Shown here one piece after another: positions 1 to 7,760 of a stretch of 26,894 nucleotides of DNA. A model generated the notes under the pieces. It saw only the letters and a program-made list of their open reading frames with translations, ran no database searches and was not told where the DNA came from. Source of the stretch: a bacterium (GTDB lineage: Bacteria > RBG-13-66-14); assembly GCA_026398675.1 (NCBI GenBank), contig JAPLSK010000158.1, positions 1 through 26,894 on the forward strand, read 5' to 3'. Position 1 is the stretch's first letter. Each line of letters begins with the position of its first letter. The position numbers and the translations under genes are program-made.

Positions 1-204
1 CAGCGCCTTGCCGTAATCCTCGTACTGCTTGGGGCTGACGCCGTAGTCCTGGAAAACCTCGTCGGCGTCGGCGCTCTTGAAGCCGGCCTTCATGAGGTCC
101 ACGGTCAACTTGGCGTAGGACTGGTCGTCGAGCTCGGTCTCCCCCCCGCAGCCGGCGAGGATGACCGCCAGGCAGAGGATGGGGAGAAGGTAGCGCAACC
201 TCAT
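1..204 (-). CDS. Lipoprotein, N-terminal part (C-terminus outside window)
   Basis: The first 68 codons of a secreted lipoprotein are visible; the gene runs off the left edge. The protein starts MRLRYLLPILCLAVILAGCG: basic N-terminus, hydrophobic core, then the lipobox LAGC, so signal peptidase II cleavage and lipidation at Cys19 are expected. The mature part (GGETELDDQSYAKLTVDL and on) is acidic and looks helical; I do not recognise the family. The ATG at 204 follows a GGGAGGGCGGC ribosome-binding region. The gene lies 52 bp downstream of the acyl-CoA synthetase on the same strand, but a candidate extended -10 promoter sits between them, so it may be transcribed independently. Confidence 0.8.
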   Translation of the reverse strand, partial: MRLRYLLPILCLAVILAGCGGETELDDQSYAKLTVDLMKAGFKSADADEVFQDYGVSPKQYEDYGKAL

Positions 205-242
205 GCCGCCCTCCCGTGCAAAAAGATGAAACTCCTGAATGC

Positions 243-248
243 AGTATA
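243..248 (-). promoter_or_regulatory. Candidate extended -10 promoter for the lipoprotein
   Basis: The minus strand reads TG-T-TATACT here, an extended -10 (TGN-TATACT), with predicted transcription start near 236 and a leader of about 32 nt before the ATG at 204. I see no good -35 box 16-18 bp upstream, as is common with extended -10 promoters. Confidence 0.45.
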
Positions 249-256
249 ACAAAAAA

Positions 257-2086
257 TCAATCCCCCTTGGACGGCGGCGCCGGGACCGCCTCGCCCTCCA
301 TGAGGTAGCGTTTGACCTTCTTCGTGGAGGTTTTTGGGAGCTCCTCGTCGCGGAGCTGAAAGTCCTTGATGCGCTTGAAGGGCGCGAGCTGCTCATTGAC
401 GCGCCCCACCTCGCGGCGCAGGGTCTCGCGGATTTTGTGCTGGTCCAGCGCGTAGCCCTTCTCCCGGGCGTTGAGCTCGAAGTGCTCGTAGTCGGGCACG
501 ATGACGACCGCCACGTCCTCGCGGCCGGTCTTCTCGTTCCGGCGGCCCAGGGCCACGCACTCGGCGATGAAGGGGCTGCGGGAGAGCTTCTCCTCGATTT
601 CCTCCGGGTAGACGTTCTTGCCGGCGGCGGTGACGATGACGTTCTTCTTCCGCCCGGCGATGTAAACGTATCCCTCGGCGTCAATCCAGCCGATGTCCCC
701 GGTGCGGAACCAGTATTTCCGGTGCTCGGGCGGCACCCGGTCCACCCCCGGCCCGGCGGCGTAGAGGAGGCGGTCGCTGAAATTTTTCACCGTCGGCGGG
801 TCGGCCTCGAAGAAGACCGCCGCGTCGGCCTCGGGGTTGTCCAGGTAGCCGGGCATGACCTGGGGCCCGCGGAAAGAGAGCTCCCCGCGTCCCTCCTCGT
901 CCGGCTCCAGGACCATCACCTCCGAGCCCCACAGGCACGGCCCCACGGAGGCGGGTCGCAGGTTCTCCGTGCCGGCGAAATCCACCGCGTCCACGGGGCT
1001 GGTCTCGGTGAGCCCGTAGCCCTGGGAGAGCGGGAGCCCCAGGAGGTGGAACCCGCGGGCGACGTCGGGATCCAGGGCGGAGGCGCCGGACATCATTATC
1101 CGCATCTTGCCAAAACCCGCCTTCTCGCGCAGACCCCGGAAGATGCCCCGCCCCCAGTCGGCCTTGAGCACCGACCGCCCGGCCTTCACCATCCCCAGGC
1201 TCGCCGAAAAGGCCGCCCGCTTGAGCGCCGGCTGCTTTTTAACGGCGTCGTGGATTCCGGCCAGGAGCTTTTCATAGAGAAGTGGCACCCCGAGAATGAG
1301 GGTGCCCTCCCCGTCGCGGATGGCGGCCATGATGTCGCGGCTCTTCAGGCTGGCGGCGTAGATGATCCGGGCGCCGGAATAGAGCGGCATCAGGAAGCCG
1401 CACGTGCTCTCGAAGGTGTGAAAGAGCGGCAGCACGCTGACGAATGTATCCCCGGGGCCGGTGTGGACGCGCTGGTAGAGCTGCTTGATGTTGGCGACGA
1501 CGTTGCGGTGCTCCAGGCGCACCGCCTTGCTCTTGCCCGTGGTGCCGGAGGTGTAGAGGATGGAGCAGGTGTCGGTCGGCGAAGGCCGGGTGGCGGGGGG
1601 TTCGACGTCGGGGACCGGCCGGCCCGGAAGCGCCGGGTCCCACGCGTCGAGGACGATGACGTGCTCCAGGTCGGGGTAGCGGTCCCGGTGCTCGTCCACG
1701 TCGAGGCAGAATTTCTCCTCGGCGACCAGGATCCGGGCCCGGCTGGCGCGCAGGATGTGGCCGTACTCCGAGGGGGTCAGGAGCGGGTCTATGGGCACGA
1801 CCACGGCGCCCGATTGGACCACGCCGCAGAAAGCGATACCCCAGCCCGGCTTGTTGGAGGAGAGAAGGGCCACGCGCCCGCCCTTCTCCACGCCGAGCCC
1901 CCGCAGGTGGGCGTTGGCCGCCAGAACCCGCCGGGCGAACTCGCGGCCGCCGACGGATTTAAGCCCGCCGTCGAAGTAGCCCAGGAGGAAATCCGCGTCG
2001 GGGTAGCTTTCCCCGCGGTGGTCAACCAGCTCGGCCACCGTGGTGGGATAAGCCAGAAGGTCCGGCACGCAGGCGCTTTCGGTCAT
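257..2086 (-). CDS. Long-chain acyl-CoA synthetase (AMP-forming)
   Basis: A 609-residue AMP-binding enzyme of the long-chain fatty acid CoA ligase group. It activates a carboxylic acid to an acyl-adenylate and then an acyl-CoA, at the membrane or in the cytoplasm. Evidence: the P-loop-like core YTSGTTGKSK (residues 178-187), the YGLTETSP motif, the hinge and C-terminal domain signature YWFRTGDIGWID followed by GRKKN and GKNVYPEEIEEKL, and a C-terminal LPKTSTKKVKR segment carrying the expected catalytic lysine. Length is normal for the FadD15/ACSL type. The ATG is preceded by GGAGG at 5-nt spacing. It follows the frameshifted secreted-protein gene on the same strand by 72 bp, and that gap holds a 20-bp palindrome. 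The chain length of the substrate cannot be told from sequence alone. Confidence 0.93.
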   Translation of the reverse strand: MTESACVPDLLAYPTTVAELVDHRGESYPDADFLLGYFDGGLKSVGGREFARRVLAANAHLRGLGVEKGGRVALLSSNKPGWGIAFCGVVQSGAVVVPIDPLLTPSEYGHILRASRARILVAEEKFCLDVDEHRDRYPDLEHVIVLDAWDPALPGRPVPDVEPPATRPSPTDTCSILYTSGTTGKSKAVRLEHRNVVANIKQLYQRVHTGPGDTFVSVLPLFHTFESTCGFLMPLYSGARIIYAASLKSRDIMAAIRDGEGTLILGVPLLYEKLLAGIHDAVKKQPALKRAAFSASLGMVKAGRSVLKADWGRGIFRGLREKAGFGKMRIMMSGASALDPDVARGFHLLGLPLSQGYGLTETSPVDAVDFAGTENLRPASVGPCLWGSEVMVLEPDEEGRGELSFRGPQVMPGYLDNPEADAAVFFEADPPTVKNFSDRLLYAAGPGVDRVPPEHRKYWFRTGDIGWIDAEGYVYIAGRKKNVIVTAAGKNVYPEEIEEKLSRSPFIAECVALGRRNEKTGREDVAVVIVPDYEHFELNAREKGYALDQHKIRETLRREVGRVNEQLAPFKRIKDFQLRDEELPKTSTKKVKRYLMEGEAVPAPPSKGD

Positions 2087-2117
2087 CCATCCTCCGTCAT
2101 AGAGGTTGAAATGGAGA

Positions 2118-2137
2118 CAAGGGGTTTAAACCCCTTG
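2118..2137. repeat. 20-bp perfect palindrome, family A copy 1 (TTTAAA centre)
   Basis: CAAGGGGTTTAAACCCCTTG is a perfect palindrome. The outer arms CAAGGGG/CCCCTTG are identical in the copies at 16865, 17940 and 21884; here the central six bases are TTTAAA instead of CTTAAG. It lies 31 bp upstream of the acyl-CoA synthetase start codon. Confidence 0.85.
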
Positions 2138-2158
2138 CCTCTAAACGGTGTGGTTCGA

Positions 2159-3156
2159 TCAGTGCATACCCGCCCACTCGGCGCGAAGGGACTCGGGAGA
2201 GGAGAAGGCTCGCTCGACCTCGCCCCAGTCGCCGTCCTGGATTGAAAGGGTCGCCTCGCGCAGCTCCCCCCGGTGCTCTTCCCACCAGCGGTCGTACTCG
2301 TCGTCCAGCCCGGCCGCCGCCAGTTGGGCCAGAACGGACTGGCCGTCGCGCAGGACCGCCTCGGGGTAATCGCCGAGCAGGTCGTCGTCGTAGTAACCCT
2401 CGTCTTCGGCCGCTCGCCCCAGGATATAGTCCCCATAACGGGCGAGCTCTCCGGGAACGTAGCGTTCGCCGTCGTAGGCGTACACCCGGTCAATGAAGCT
2501 CGCCCGGTAGGCCCGTCCGACGACGAAGCTGGACGCGTAGGCGGTGAAGGTGAAGATTTCGGTGACCCCGTCGGAATCGGCGTCCGCCGCCAGGGGGGCC
2601 AGCACGGGTGAGCGGAAGAGCTCCCGGAAGCCGGCGGGCGTGGGCTCCAGGACGACGAGACCGCAACAGATGAGCGCGTCGTTCCCGCCGGTGTTGGTGG
2701 GGACGACGACCTCGGGGCGTCCGTCGCCGGTGTAGTCCTCCAGGCTCAGGCTCTCCCCGTAAAAGTCGGACTCGTCCGAGTCGGGGTAAACGTCCACCGG
2801 AACGCGACCGCCCTGGGCACCCTCATCCAACCGGTAGAGCCGGACCTCCCCGAAGGAGACGAACCAACCGTACCGGCGCCGCAGCGACTCGACCGCGTAT
2901 CCTTCGCCGTCCAGCTCCAGCGGAAGGGAGAGGAGGTCCTCGTCGAGCCCCCGGACCACGGTGAGTTGAGGGGATCGGAGCCGCTCCGGACGGCGTCCAC
3001 GCGGTAGTAACCGCCGTCCCCGTACACGGTGTCGGTCTCGAAGGTGGAGGTCTCCGGCACAGGCGGCGTGGAGCCCCCGCCGTCGCGCGGCACCGGCAGC
3101 GGGTTCGCGCCCGCCGGAAAGAGGCAAACCAGGACAAACAACCCGACCGCCCGCAT
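2159..3156 (-). pseudogene. Secreted FG-GAP/VCBS-like protein, broken by a one-base frameshift
   Basis: Two frames together give one protein of about 332 residues. The N-terminal part (start ATG at 3156) begins MRAVGLFVLVCLFPAGANP, a signal peptide. The rest continues in another frame and carries LEDYTGDGRPEVVVPTNTGG and DADSDGVTEIFTFTAY, resembling the calcium-binding DxDxDG/FG-GAP motifs of beta-propeller surface proteins. The reading frame changes near 2970-2973, a run of four G; adding one G there restores a continuous frame (DPPQLTVVRG). The start overlaps the stop of the universal stress protein gene by one base (TGATG), so translation is probably coupled. Function is unknown. The break may be a base-calling error, so the gene could be intact in the organism. 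Confidence 0.75.
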
Positions 3157-3599
3157 CAGACCACCACCAGTACCGAGCAGTCAAGGTCCTCCATGAGCCG
3201 GACAGCCAGGTCGCTCTTCATGATGCGGCCGATGCTCCGCCGCCGGTGTCTGCCGAGGACGATGAGGTCCACCACCTCGGTGTTGGCCAGGTTGACTATC
3301 TCGATGTTGGGCCTGCCGGCGAGGACGTAACCCGTCGTCTCCACGCCGGCCTCCGCCCCGAGCTTGAGGATGTACTCCACGTTCCCCTCGGTGGCCAGGC
3401 GCATGTCCCGCTCCACCCTCGCGCGTTCCGTCTCCGACTCGTCTCTGAAATCGCCCAGAATGCCCGTGTCTATCACCGAGAGCACGAGGACTCGGGCGCC
3501 TGTCTTCTTCGCCAGGTCGAGGGCGACCTCGGCGGCGTGGACGGCGTACTCGCTGCCGTCCGTCGCGATGAGGATTTTCTTGAACAAGCCCCACCTCAC
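3156..3599 (-). CDS. Universal stress protein (UspA family)
   Basis: About 147 residues, a single Usp domain. The start region FKKILIATDGSEYAVHAAEV is the classic first strand and Asp-containing loop; the C-terminal part VVDLIVLGRHRRRSIGRI followed by DCSVLVVV is the second nucleotide-loop region. The ATP-binding motif G-x2-G-x9-G-S/T is degenerate here (G-RH-R, then S-D in the last two positions), so ATP binding like the MJ0577 type is doubtful. The start is uncertain: GTG at 3599, or TTG at 3587, which has a better ribosome-binding site (GAGGTGGGG) and gives the usual short N-terminus. It lies 3 bp after pcm and overlaps the next gene by one base, so the three form one transcription unit. 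Confidence 0.9.
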   Translation of the reverse strand: MRWGLFKKILIATDGSEYAVHAAEVALDLAKKTGARVLVLSVIDTGILGDFRDESETERARVERDMRLATEGNVEYILKLGAEAGVETTGYVLAGRPNIEIVNLANTEVVDLIVLGRHRRRSIGRIMKSDLAVRLMEDLDCSVLVVV

Positions 3600-3602
3600 C
3601 TT

Positions 3603-4256
3603 TTAAGTGTTCGGGTCGGCATCCACCATGGGCACGAAGAGGACGCCCGTTATCCGGCGTTCGGACAGCCCCTTCCCGGTGACCTTGAAAAGGACGAGGT
3701 CCTGGAAGGGGTAGCCGCCGATGGGCGCCACGATGCTCCCGCCCGGGGCGACCTGAGCGCCGATGGCCTCGGGCAGTTCCAGGGGGGAGCAGGTCAGAAG
3801 GGCCGCGTCGAAGGGCGCCTCCTCGGGCCAGCCTGAATAACCGTTTCCCAGCCTCTGGTGAACCGCGTCGGCATACCCGGCGGTCTCCAGGTTCACCCGG
3901 GCCCAGCGGTGAAGCTGGGGTACGACCTCGACGGAGAACACCTCCGCCCCGCACTCCGCCAGAATGGCCGCCTGATAGCCGGAACCGGTGCCAATCTCCA
4001 GGATCCGCTTCCCCGGCCCCGGCTCCACGAGCTGGGTCATCAGCGCCACGATGTAGGGCTGGCTGATGGTCTGGCCGTGGCCGATGCTAAGGGGGCGGTC
4101 TTCGTAAGCCGCCCAGGCCTCCGATTTCGGGACGAAGAGCTCCCGGGGCACCTCGCCCATCGCGGCGAGAACCCGCTCGTTCCGAATGTCCCGGACGCGG
4201 AGCTGCCGCTCGACCATGCGGCCCCGCGCGGCGGCGAGGGAGTTCCGGCGCTCCAC
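3603..4256 (-). CDS. pcm: Protein-L-isoaspartate O-methyltransferase
   Basis: Repairs isoaspartyl residues in damaged proteins by SAM-dependent methylation. Recognisable features are MVERQLRVRDIRNERVLAAM, the substrate and early-domain block PLSIGHGQTISQPYIVA, SAM motif I ILEIGTGSGYQAAIL, and the C-terminal ITGVLFVPMVD. I chose GTG at 4256 because the resulting N-terminus (SLAAARGRMVERQL) resembles family members and a GGGGGA element lies just upstream; ATG at 4217 is the alternative and gives 204 residues. It is followed closely by the universal stress protein gene, consistent with a stress/repair unit. The open frame continues upstream of 4256, but that stretch is antisense to the argF promoter and start and lacks family similarity. 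Confidence 0.92.
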   Translation of the reverse strand: MERRNSLAAARGRMVERQLRVRDIRNERVLAAMGEVPRELFVPKSEAWAAYEDRPLSIGHGQTISQPYIVALMTQLVEPGPGKRILEIGTGSGYQAAILAECGAEVFSVEVVPQLHRWARVNLETAGYADAVHQRLGNGYSGWPEEAPFDAALLTCSPLELPEAIGAQVAPGGSIVAPIGGYPFQDLVLFKVTGKGLSERRITGVLFVPMVDADPNT

Positions 4257-4305
4257 CTGTCCCCCGAACCGTTGAATGGGCTCGCGCGCGCTACAACGAA
4301 TTTTT

Positions 4306-4334
4306 AGTGTACCAGAGAATCGGTCCGCTTTCCA
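4306..4334 (-). promoter_or_regulatory. Candidate promoter for pcm-usp
   Basis: On the minus strand: TGGAAA (4334-4329), 17-bp spacer, TACACT (4311-4306), preceded by TGG so that the -10 is of the extended type. The element diverges from the argF promoter 16 bp away. Both boxes are imperfect. Confidence 0.4.
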
Positions 4335-4349
4335 CGCCGCGCCGTGCTG

Positions 4350-4378
4350 TTGACAGGTGGGGTTCCCCTCTCTATACT
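4350..4378 (+). promoter_or_regulatory. Consensus sigma70-type promoter for argF and the downstream operon
   Basis: TTGACA (4350-4355), a 17-bp spacer, and TATACT (4373-4378), predicted start near 4385. This is the best match to the housekeeping consensus in the window. A GGGAGGT ribosome-binding site follows at 4401-4407, five bases before the TTG start of argF. I see no arginine-repressor operator that I can support. Confidence 0.85.
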
Positions 4379-4412
4379 GCCCTCGAATGCAGAGAATCAC
4401 GGGAGGTTCAAC

Positions 4413-5238
4413 TTGGCCGTAGACCTGCGCGGGCGTCATCTCCTCTCCCTGAGGGACCTCACCCCCGAGGAAATTCTCCAGCTCGTAGAGACCGGCTACC
4501 AGCTCAAGCTGGAGCACCTCCGGGGGCAGCCACACCCGCTCCTCGCCGGCAAGACCCTGGCCATGATTTTCCAGAAGCCGTCGCTGCGGACCCGGGTCAG
4601 CTTCGAGGTCGGCATGGCCCAACTCGGCGGCCGGGCCGTATACCTCGGCCCCGACGACATCCAGCTCGGGAAGCGGGAGACCACCGAGGACATCGCGACG
4701 GTCCTCTCCCGATACGTGGACGGCATCATGGCCCGCGTCTTCGGCCACGAAATAGTGACCGAGCTAGCCCGGCACGCCGGGGTTCAACGTGGCCCGCAGC
4801 CTGATTTTCGGCGGCCTGCAGCTCGGGGTGAACGTCCACATCGCCTGCCCCTCGGAGATTTTGGACCAAAAGTCGCCCGATGAGTACGACGAGGTCATCG
4901 AGTGGGCGATGGAGAACGGCCCCAAACACGGCGCCGTGCTGACCATCTGCAACCGGCCCCGGGACGCCGTCCAGGACGCCGACGTGGTCTACACCGACGT
5001 CTGGGAATCCATGGGCGAGAAGGGCACGAAGACGAAGGACCTATTCCGCCCCTTCCAGCTGAACGCCGAGCTCTTCCACCTCGCCAAGCCCGACGCCGTC
5101 ATCCTGCACTGCCTGCCGGCCATCTATGACGAGGAGCTTACCTACGACGTGAGCCGCCTGCCCAATTCGGCCATCTTCGACCAGGCGGAGAACAGATTGC
5201 ACGCCCAGAAGGCCGTGATGGCGATGACGATGCGATAG
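4413..5238 (+). pseudogene. argF: Ornithine carbamoyltransferase with an internal out-of-frame deletion
   Basis: Both halves of an anabolic ornithine carbamoyltransferase (arginine biosynthesis, ornithine + carbamoyl phosphate to citrulline) are present in different frames. The first half, from TTG at 4413, has the carbamoyl-phosphate motif KPSLRTRVSFEV and LSRYVDGIMARVFGHEIV. It reaches RHAGV at about 4782. The second half starts at about 4783 with FNVARSLIFGG and contains YTDVWESMGE, the ornithine-loop motif HCLPA and DQAENRLHAQKAV. Compared with family members of about 314 residues, roughly 40 residues are missing between these points, including the expected HPCQ motif that binds carbamoyl phosphate; the length lost is about 119 bp, not a multiple of three. 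Such a protein should be inactive. Promoter and ribosome-binding site look intact, so either the deletion is recent or it is an assembly collapse. Confidence 0.88.
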
Positions 5239-5298
5239 AACGGCCGGATTTCGGGGAGGGGGACGGTGCCGCCGTTCCCCTTGTCGTAGAAAAGACCC

Positions 5299-5943
5299 AT
5301 GAAGGAAGCGTACTTCACTCCGAAAAATATCGCCGAGAGGGCCGCCGCCCTCCTCCGGGCCGCCGACGACTACCGGCGGGAGCCGCCCCTAAAACTTCCG
5401 GCCGACGAGACCGCCCTTTTAATCCTCGACATGCAGCGTTATTTCCTCGATGAGAGCTCCCACGCCTTCATCCACGGCGCCCCGGCCATTATTCCGCAAA
5501 TAAACGCCCTGGCCGCCGCCTTCAAGAACGTCGTCCTCACCCGGCACGCCAACACGCGGGAAAACGCGGGCGCGATGGGCCGTTGGTGGCGGGACCTCAT
5601 CGAGGACGGCGACCCCATGGGCGAGCTGGACCCCCGGCTGAACGCGCGGGGACAAATCATTGTAAAAACCCAGTACGACGCCTTTTACGGGACGGACCTC
5701 GAAAAAATCCTCCGGGGGCGGGGCGTGCGCGGTGTCGTCGTTTCCGGGGTGATGACCCACCTGTGCTGCGAGACGACCGCCCGCTCGGCCTTCGTGAGGG
5801 GCTTCGACATCTACCTCCCCGTGGACGCCACCGCCACTTACACCGAGGAGCTCCACCGCGCCAGCCTCCTGACGCTGTCCCACGGCTTCGCGGTTCCGCT
5901 CTTGACGGGGGACCTCCTTCGACTACTGGGGGTGGATTCGTGA
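5299..5943 (+). CDS. Isochorismatase-family cysteine hydrolase
   Basis: A 214-residue alpha/beta hydrolase of the isochorismatase/nicotinamidase superfamily. The expected catalytic triad is visible: Asp44 in LLILDMQRYF, Lys123 in IIVKTQYDAF and Cys156 in VVSGVMTHLCCETTARSAF, where the motif TH-x-C-x-E-x-T-A-R is typical. The substrate (isochorismate, nicotinamide, N-carbamoyl compound or another amide) cannot be assigned; the metal-binding Asp-x-His pattern of nicotinamidases is not evident. The ribosome-binding site is weak. The stop codon overlaps the GTG start of the next gene by four bases (GTGA), so the two are translationally coupled, pointing to a shared pathway with the flavoprotein and the Fe-S enzymes downstream. 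Confidence 0.9.
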   Translation: MKEAYFTPKNIAERAAALLRAADDYRREPPLKLPADETALLILDMQRYFLDESSHAFIHGAPAIIPQINALAAAFKNVVLTRHANTRENAGAMGRWWRDLIEDGDPMGELDPRLNARGQIIVKTQYDAFYGTDLEKILRGRGVRGVVVSGVMTHLCCETTARSAFVRGFDIYLPVDATATYTEELHRASLLTLSHGFAVPLLTGDLLRLLGVDS

Positions 5944-6818
5944 AAACCGCCCGCGCGGCCGTGGTGGGGTGCGGCCCGGCGGGCATCGCCGCCGCGATTC
6001 AACTGGCCCGGCACGGCGTCGAATTCCTCCTCTTCGAACGGGAGCGCCCGGGTGGCCTCCTTTGGAACGCCCATCGGGTGGAGAATTATCCAGGCTTCCC
6101 CGGTGGAATTGCCGGCCCGGACCTCGTAAAACTCTTCCTGCGCCAACTCGGGGAGGGCGGAATATTCCCCATTTCCGAGGAGGTCATGGGGGTGGAGAGG
6201 CGCCCCGGCGGTTTTCGTCTTCAAACGACCGGCGGCGGGTACGAGGCGGAGCACGTGGTGCTGGCGACCGGCACCCGCCCCAAGCCCTGGGACGGTCCCC
6301 CGGTCCCGCCGGAGTGCGCCGACCGGGTCCACACCGAGGTTTATCCCCTCCGCGGTCTCGCCGGGCGGAAGGTTCTGATAATCGGCGCGGGCGACGCCGC
6401 CTTCGATTACGCCCTGAGCCTGGCCGAGTCCAACGACGTGACGATTCTGAACCGGGGCCCGCGGACCCGCTGCCTCCCGCTACTGGAACGCCGGGCGTCC
6501 CGGGAGCCCCGGATAAGCTACCGCGCCCAAACCTCCCCAGTAAGGCTCACCTTCGCCGACGGCCACCTTCTGGTAAAATGCACCGCGGGGGGCGCGACGG
6601 TGGACCTCGAGGCCGACCACCTCCTCCTGGCCGTCGGTCGGGAGCCCGACTTGGGTCTCCTCACCCCGGACCTCTCCGATGGGAACGGGCGGCCGGCCGC
6701 GGGGCTGCACGTCATCGGAGACGCGGCGGGGGGAAGGTGCCGCCAGGCGGCCATCGCCGTGGGGGACGGCGTCCGAGCGGCCATGACAATCGCCAACGAT
6801 TTGGACGAATCGCGATGA
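5940..6818 (+). CDS. Thioredoxin-reductase-like FAD/NAD(P) oxidoreductase lacking CxxC (FNR-like)
   Basis: A 292-residue two-dinucleotide-domain flavoprotein. FAD motif GCGPAG (residues 10-15) with the following GGLLWNAHRVENYPGFPGG block typical of thioredoxin reductases; NAD(P) motif GAGDAAFDYAL (149-159); C-terminal FAD contact VIGDAAGGRCRQAAIAVGDG (258-277). The redox CxxC of thioredoxin reductase is absent: only a single Cys126 lies in that region. The segment VHTEVYPLRGLAGRKVLIIG resembles the TrxR-type ferredoxin/flavodoxin-NADP reductases of Bacillus and Chlorobium, so electron transfer to a ferredoxin or flavodoxin is the best guess (inference). GTG start overlaps the upstream stop; its own TGA overlaps the ATG of the radical SAM gene. 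Partners in the operon, a radical SAM protein and IspH, both need such electrons. Confidence 0.85.
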   Translation: MKTARAAVVGCGPAGIAAAIQLARHGVEFLLFERERPGGLLWNAHRVENYPGFPGGIAGPDLVKLFLRQLGEGGIFPISEEVMGVERRPGGFRLQTTGGGYEAEHVVLATGTRPKPWDGPPVPPECADRVHTEVYPLRGLAGRKVLIIGAGDAAFDYALSLAESNDVTILNRGPRTRCLPLLERRASREPRISYRAQTSPVRLTFADGHLLVKCTAGGATVDLEADHLLLAVGREPDLGLLTPDLSDGNGRPAAGLHVIGDAAGGRCRQAAIAVGDGVRAAMTIANDLDESR

Positions 6819-7759
6819 GGATAATCGCCGCCAGCGGATCGGACGAGGTGGCCCGGGTCTTTCTGGCGGACCTGGGCTCAGGCCGGCTCGTCGAATTCGT
6901 GGAGTCGGTCCAGCCGCCGCTGCCCCGCGAGGATAAGTGGGTCCTCCTGGTCTCCACCCTCCTGGGCTGCCCGGTGGGCTGCCCGATGTGCGACGCCGGG
7001 GGCGACTACCGGGGCACTTTGACCGCCGACGAGATTTTCTCCCAGATTGATTTCCTGGTCCGCCGCCGCTACCCCGACGGGCGGATCCCGGCGAAGAAAT
7101 TCAAGGTCCAGTTCGCCCGCCTGGGCGAGCCGGCGCTCAACCCGGCCGTCCTCGACGTGCTGCGCGGGCTGCCGGGCCGGTACGAGGCGCCGGGGCTCCT
7201 GCCCTCGATCTCCACCGTGGCCCCGCGCGGGACGGAGGAATTTTTCGAAAAAACCGCCGGGATAAAGGACGTCCTCTTCGCCAACGGCCGCTTCCAGCTC
7301 CAGTTCTCCATCCACACCACCGACGCGGCGCTGCGCGACCAGCTGATCCCCGTAAAGAAGTGGGGCTTTCGGGACATCGCCCGGTACACGGAAGCATTTC
7401 ACCGGGAGGGCGACCGCCGCGTGACCCTCAACTTCGCCCTCGGCCGGGATGCGCCGGTGGACCCCGCGGTGATGCTGGACCACTTCGATCCGGAGCTTTT
7501 CCTGTTAAAGTTCACCCCGCTCAACCCGACCTACGGCGCGCGGCGGCACGGCCTCGCCTCCTACATCGAGCCGGACGAGCCGGGGAAGCGGTACGAGATC
7601 CTCGACCGCCTCGCCGAGGCCGGCTACCGGGTGCTCCTGAGCATCGGAGAGCGGGAGGAGGACCGCATCGGCTCGAACTGCGGCCAGCTCCTCCGGCGCC
7701 ACCTCGACGCCCGCGAGAAGCTGGACGACGGCTACACCTACCCCCTCCAAAGGATTTAA
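6815..7759 (+). CDS. Short RlmN/Cfr-like radical SAM protein
   Basis: A 314-residue radical SAM protein with a C-x3-C-x2-C cluster motif (Cys52, Cys56, Cys59 in GCPVGCPMCDAGG). The surrounding order of motifs matches the RlmN/Cfr adenine-C2/C8 rRNA methyltransferases: LLVSTLLGC before the cluster, RLGEPALNP, SIHTTDAALRDQLIPVKK, LLKFTPLNP, and NCGQLLR near the C-terminus, whose Cys289 aligns with the methyl-carrying Cys355 of E. coli RlmN. Two things differ: the position of RlmN Cys118 is Leu45, and the N-terminal RNA-binding domain of RlmN (about 80-90 residues) is mostly missing. It may be a divergent methyl transferase or methylthio-type enzyme with another substrate. Start ATG overlaps the stop of the flavoprotein gene (ATGA); ispH follows after one base. 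Confidence 0.87.
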   Translation: MRIIAASGSDEVARVFLADLGSGRLVEFVESVQPPLPREDKWVLLVSTLLGCPVGCPMCDAGGDYRGTLTADEIFSQIDFLVRRRYPDGRIPAKKFKVQFARLGEPALNPAVLDVLRGLPGRYEAPGLLPSISTVAPRGTEEFFEKTAGIKDVLFANGRFQLQFSIHTTDAALRDQLIPVKKWGFRDIARYTEAFHREGDRRVTLNFALGRDAPVDPAVMLDHFDPELFLLKFTPLNPTYGARRHGLASYIEPDEPGKRYEILDRLAEAGYRVLLSIGEREEDRIGSNCGQLLRRHLDAREKLDDGYTYPLQRI

Positions 7760-7760
7760 C

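Noticed and set aside
239..2245. A 668-codon open frame on the plus strand, longer than the gene opposite
   Set aside because: It is antisense to the acyl-CoA synthetase, which has every family motif. Its product is low-complexity and Gly/Arg/Val-rich, as expected from a GC-rich shadow.
2965..2976. Programmed ribosomal frameshifting as an explanation for the broken frames
   Set aside because: No heptameric slippery sequence with a downstream pseudoknot or stem is visible at 2970, 12346 or 16769, and a one-base insertion explains each.
4260..4748. Possible long N-terminal extension of pcm
   Set aside because: The added residues are antisense to argF and its promoter and unlike any Pcm N-terminus.
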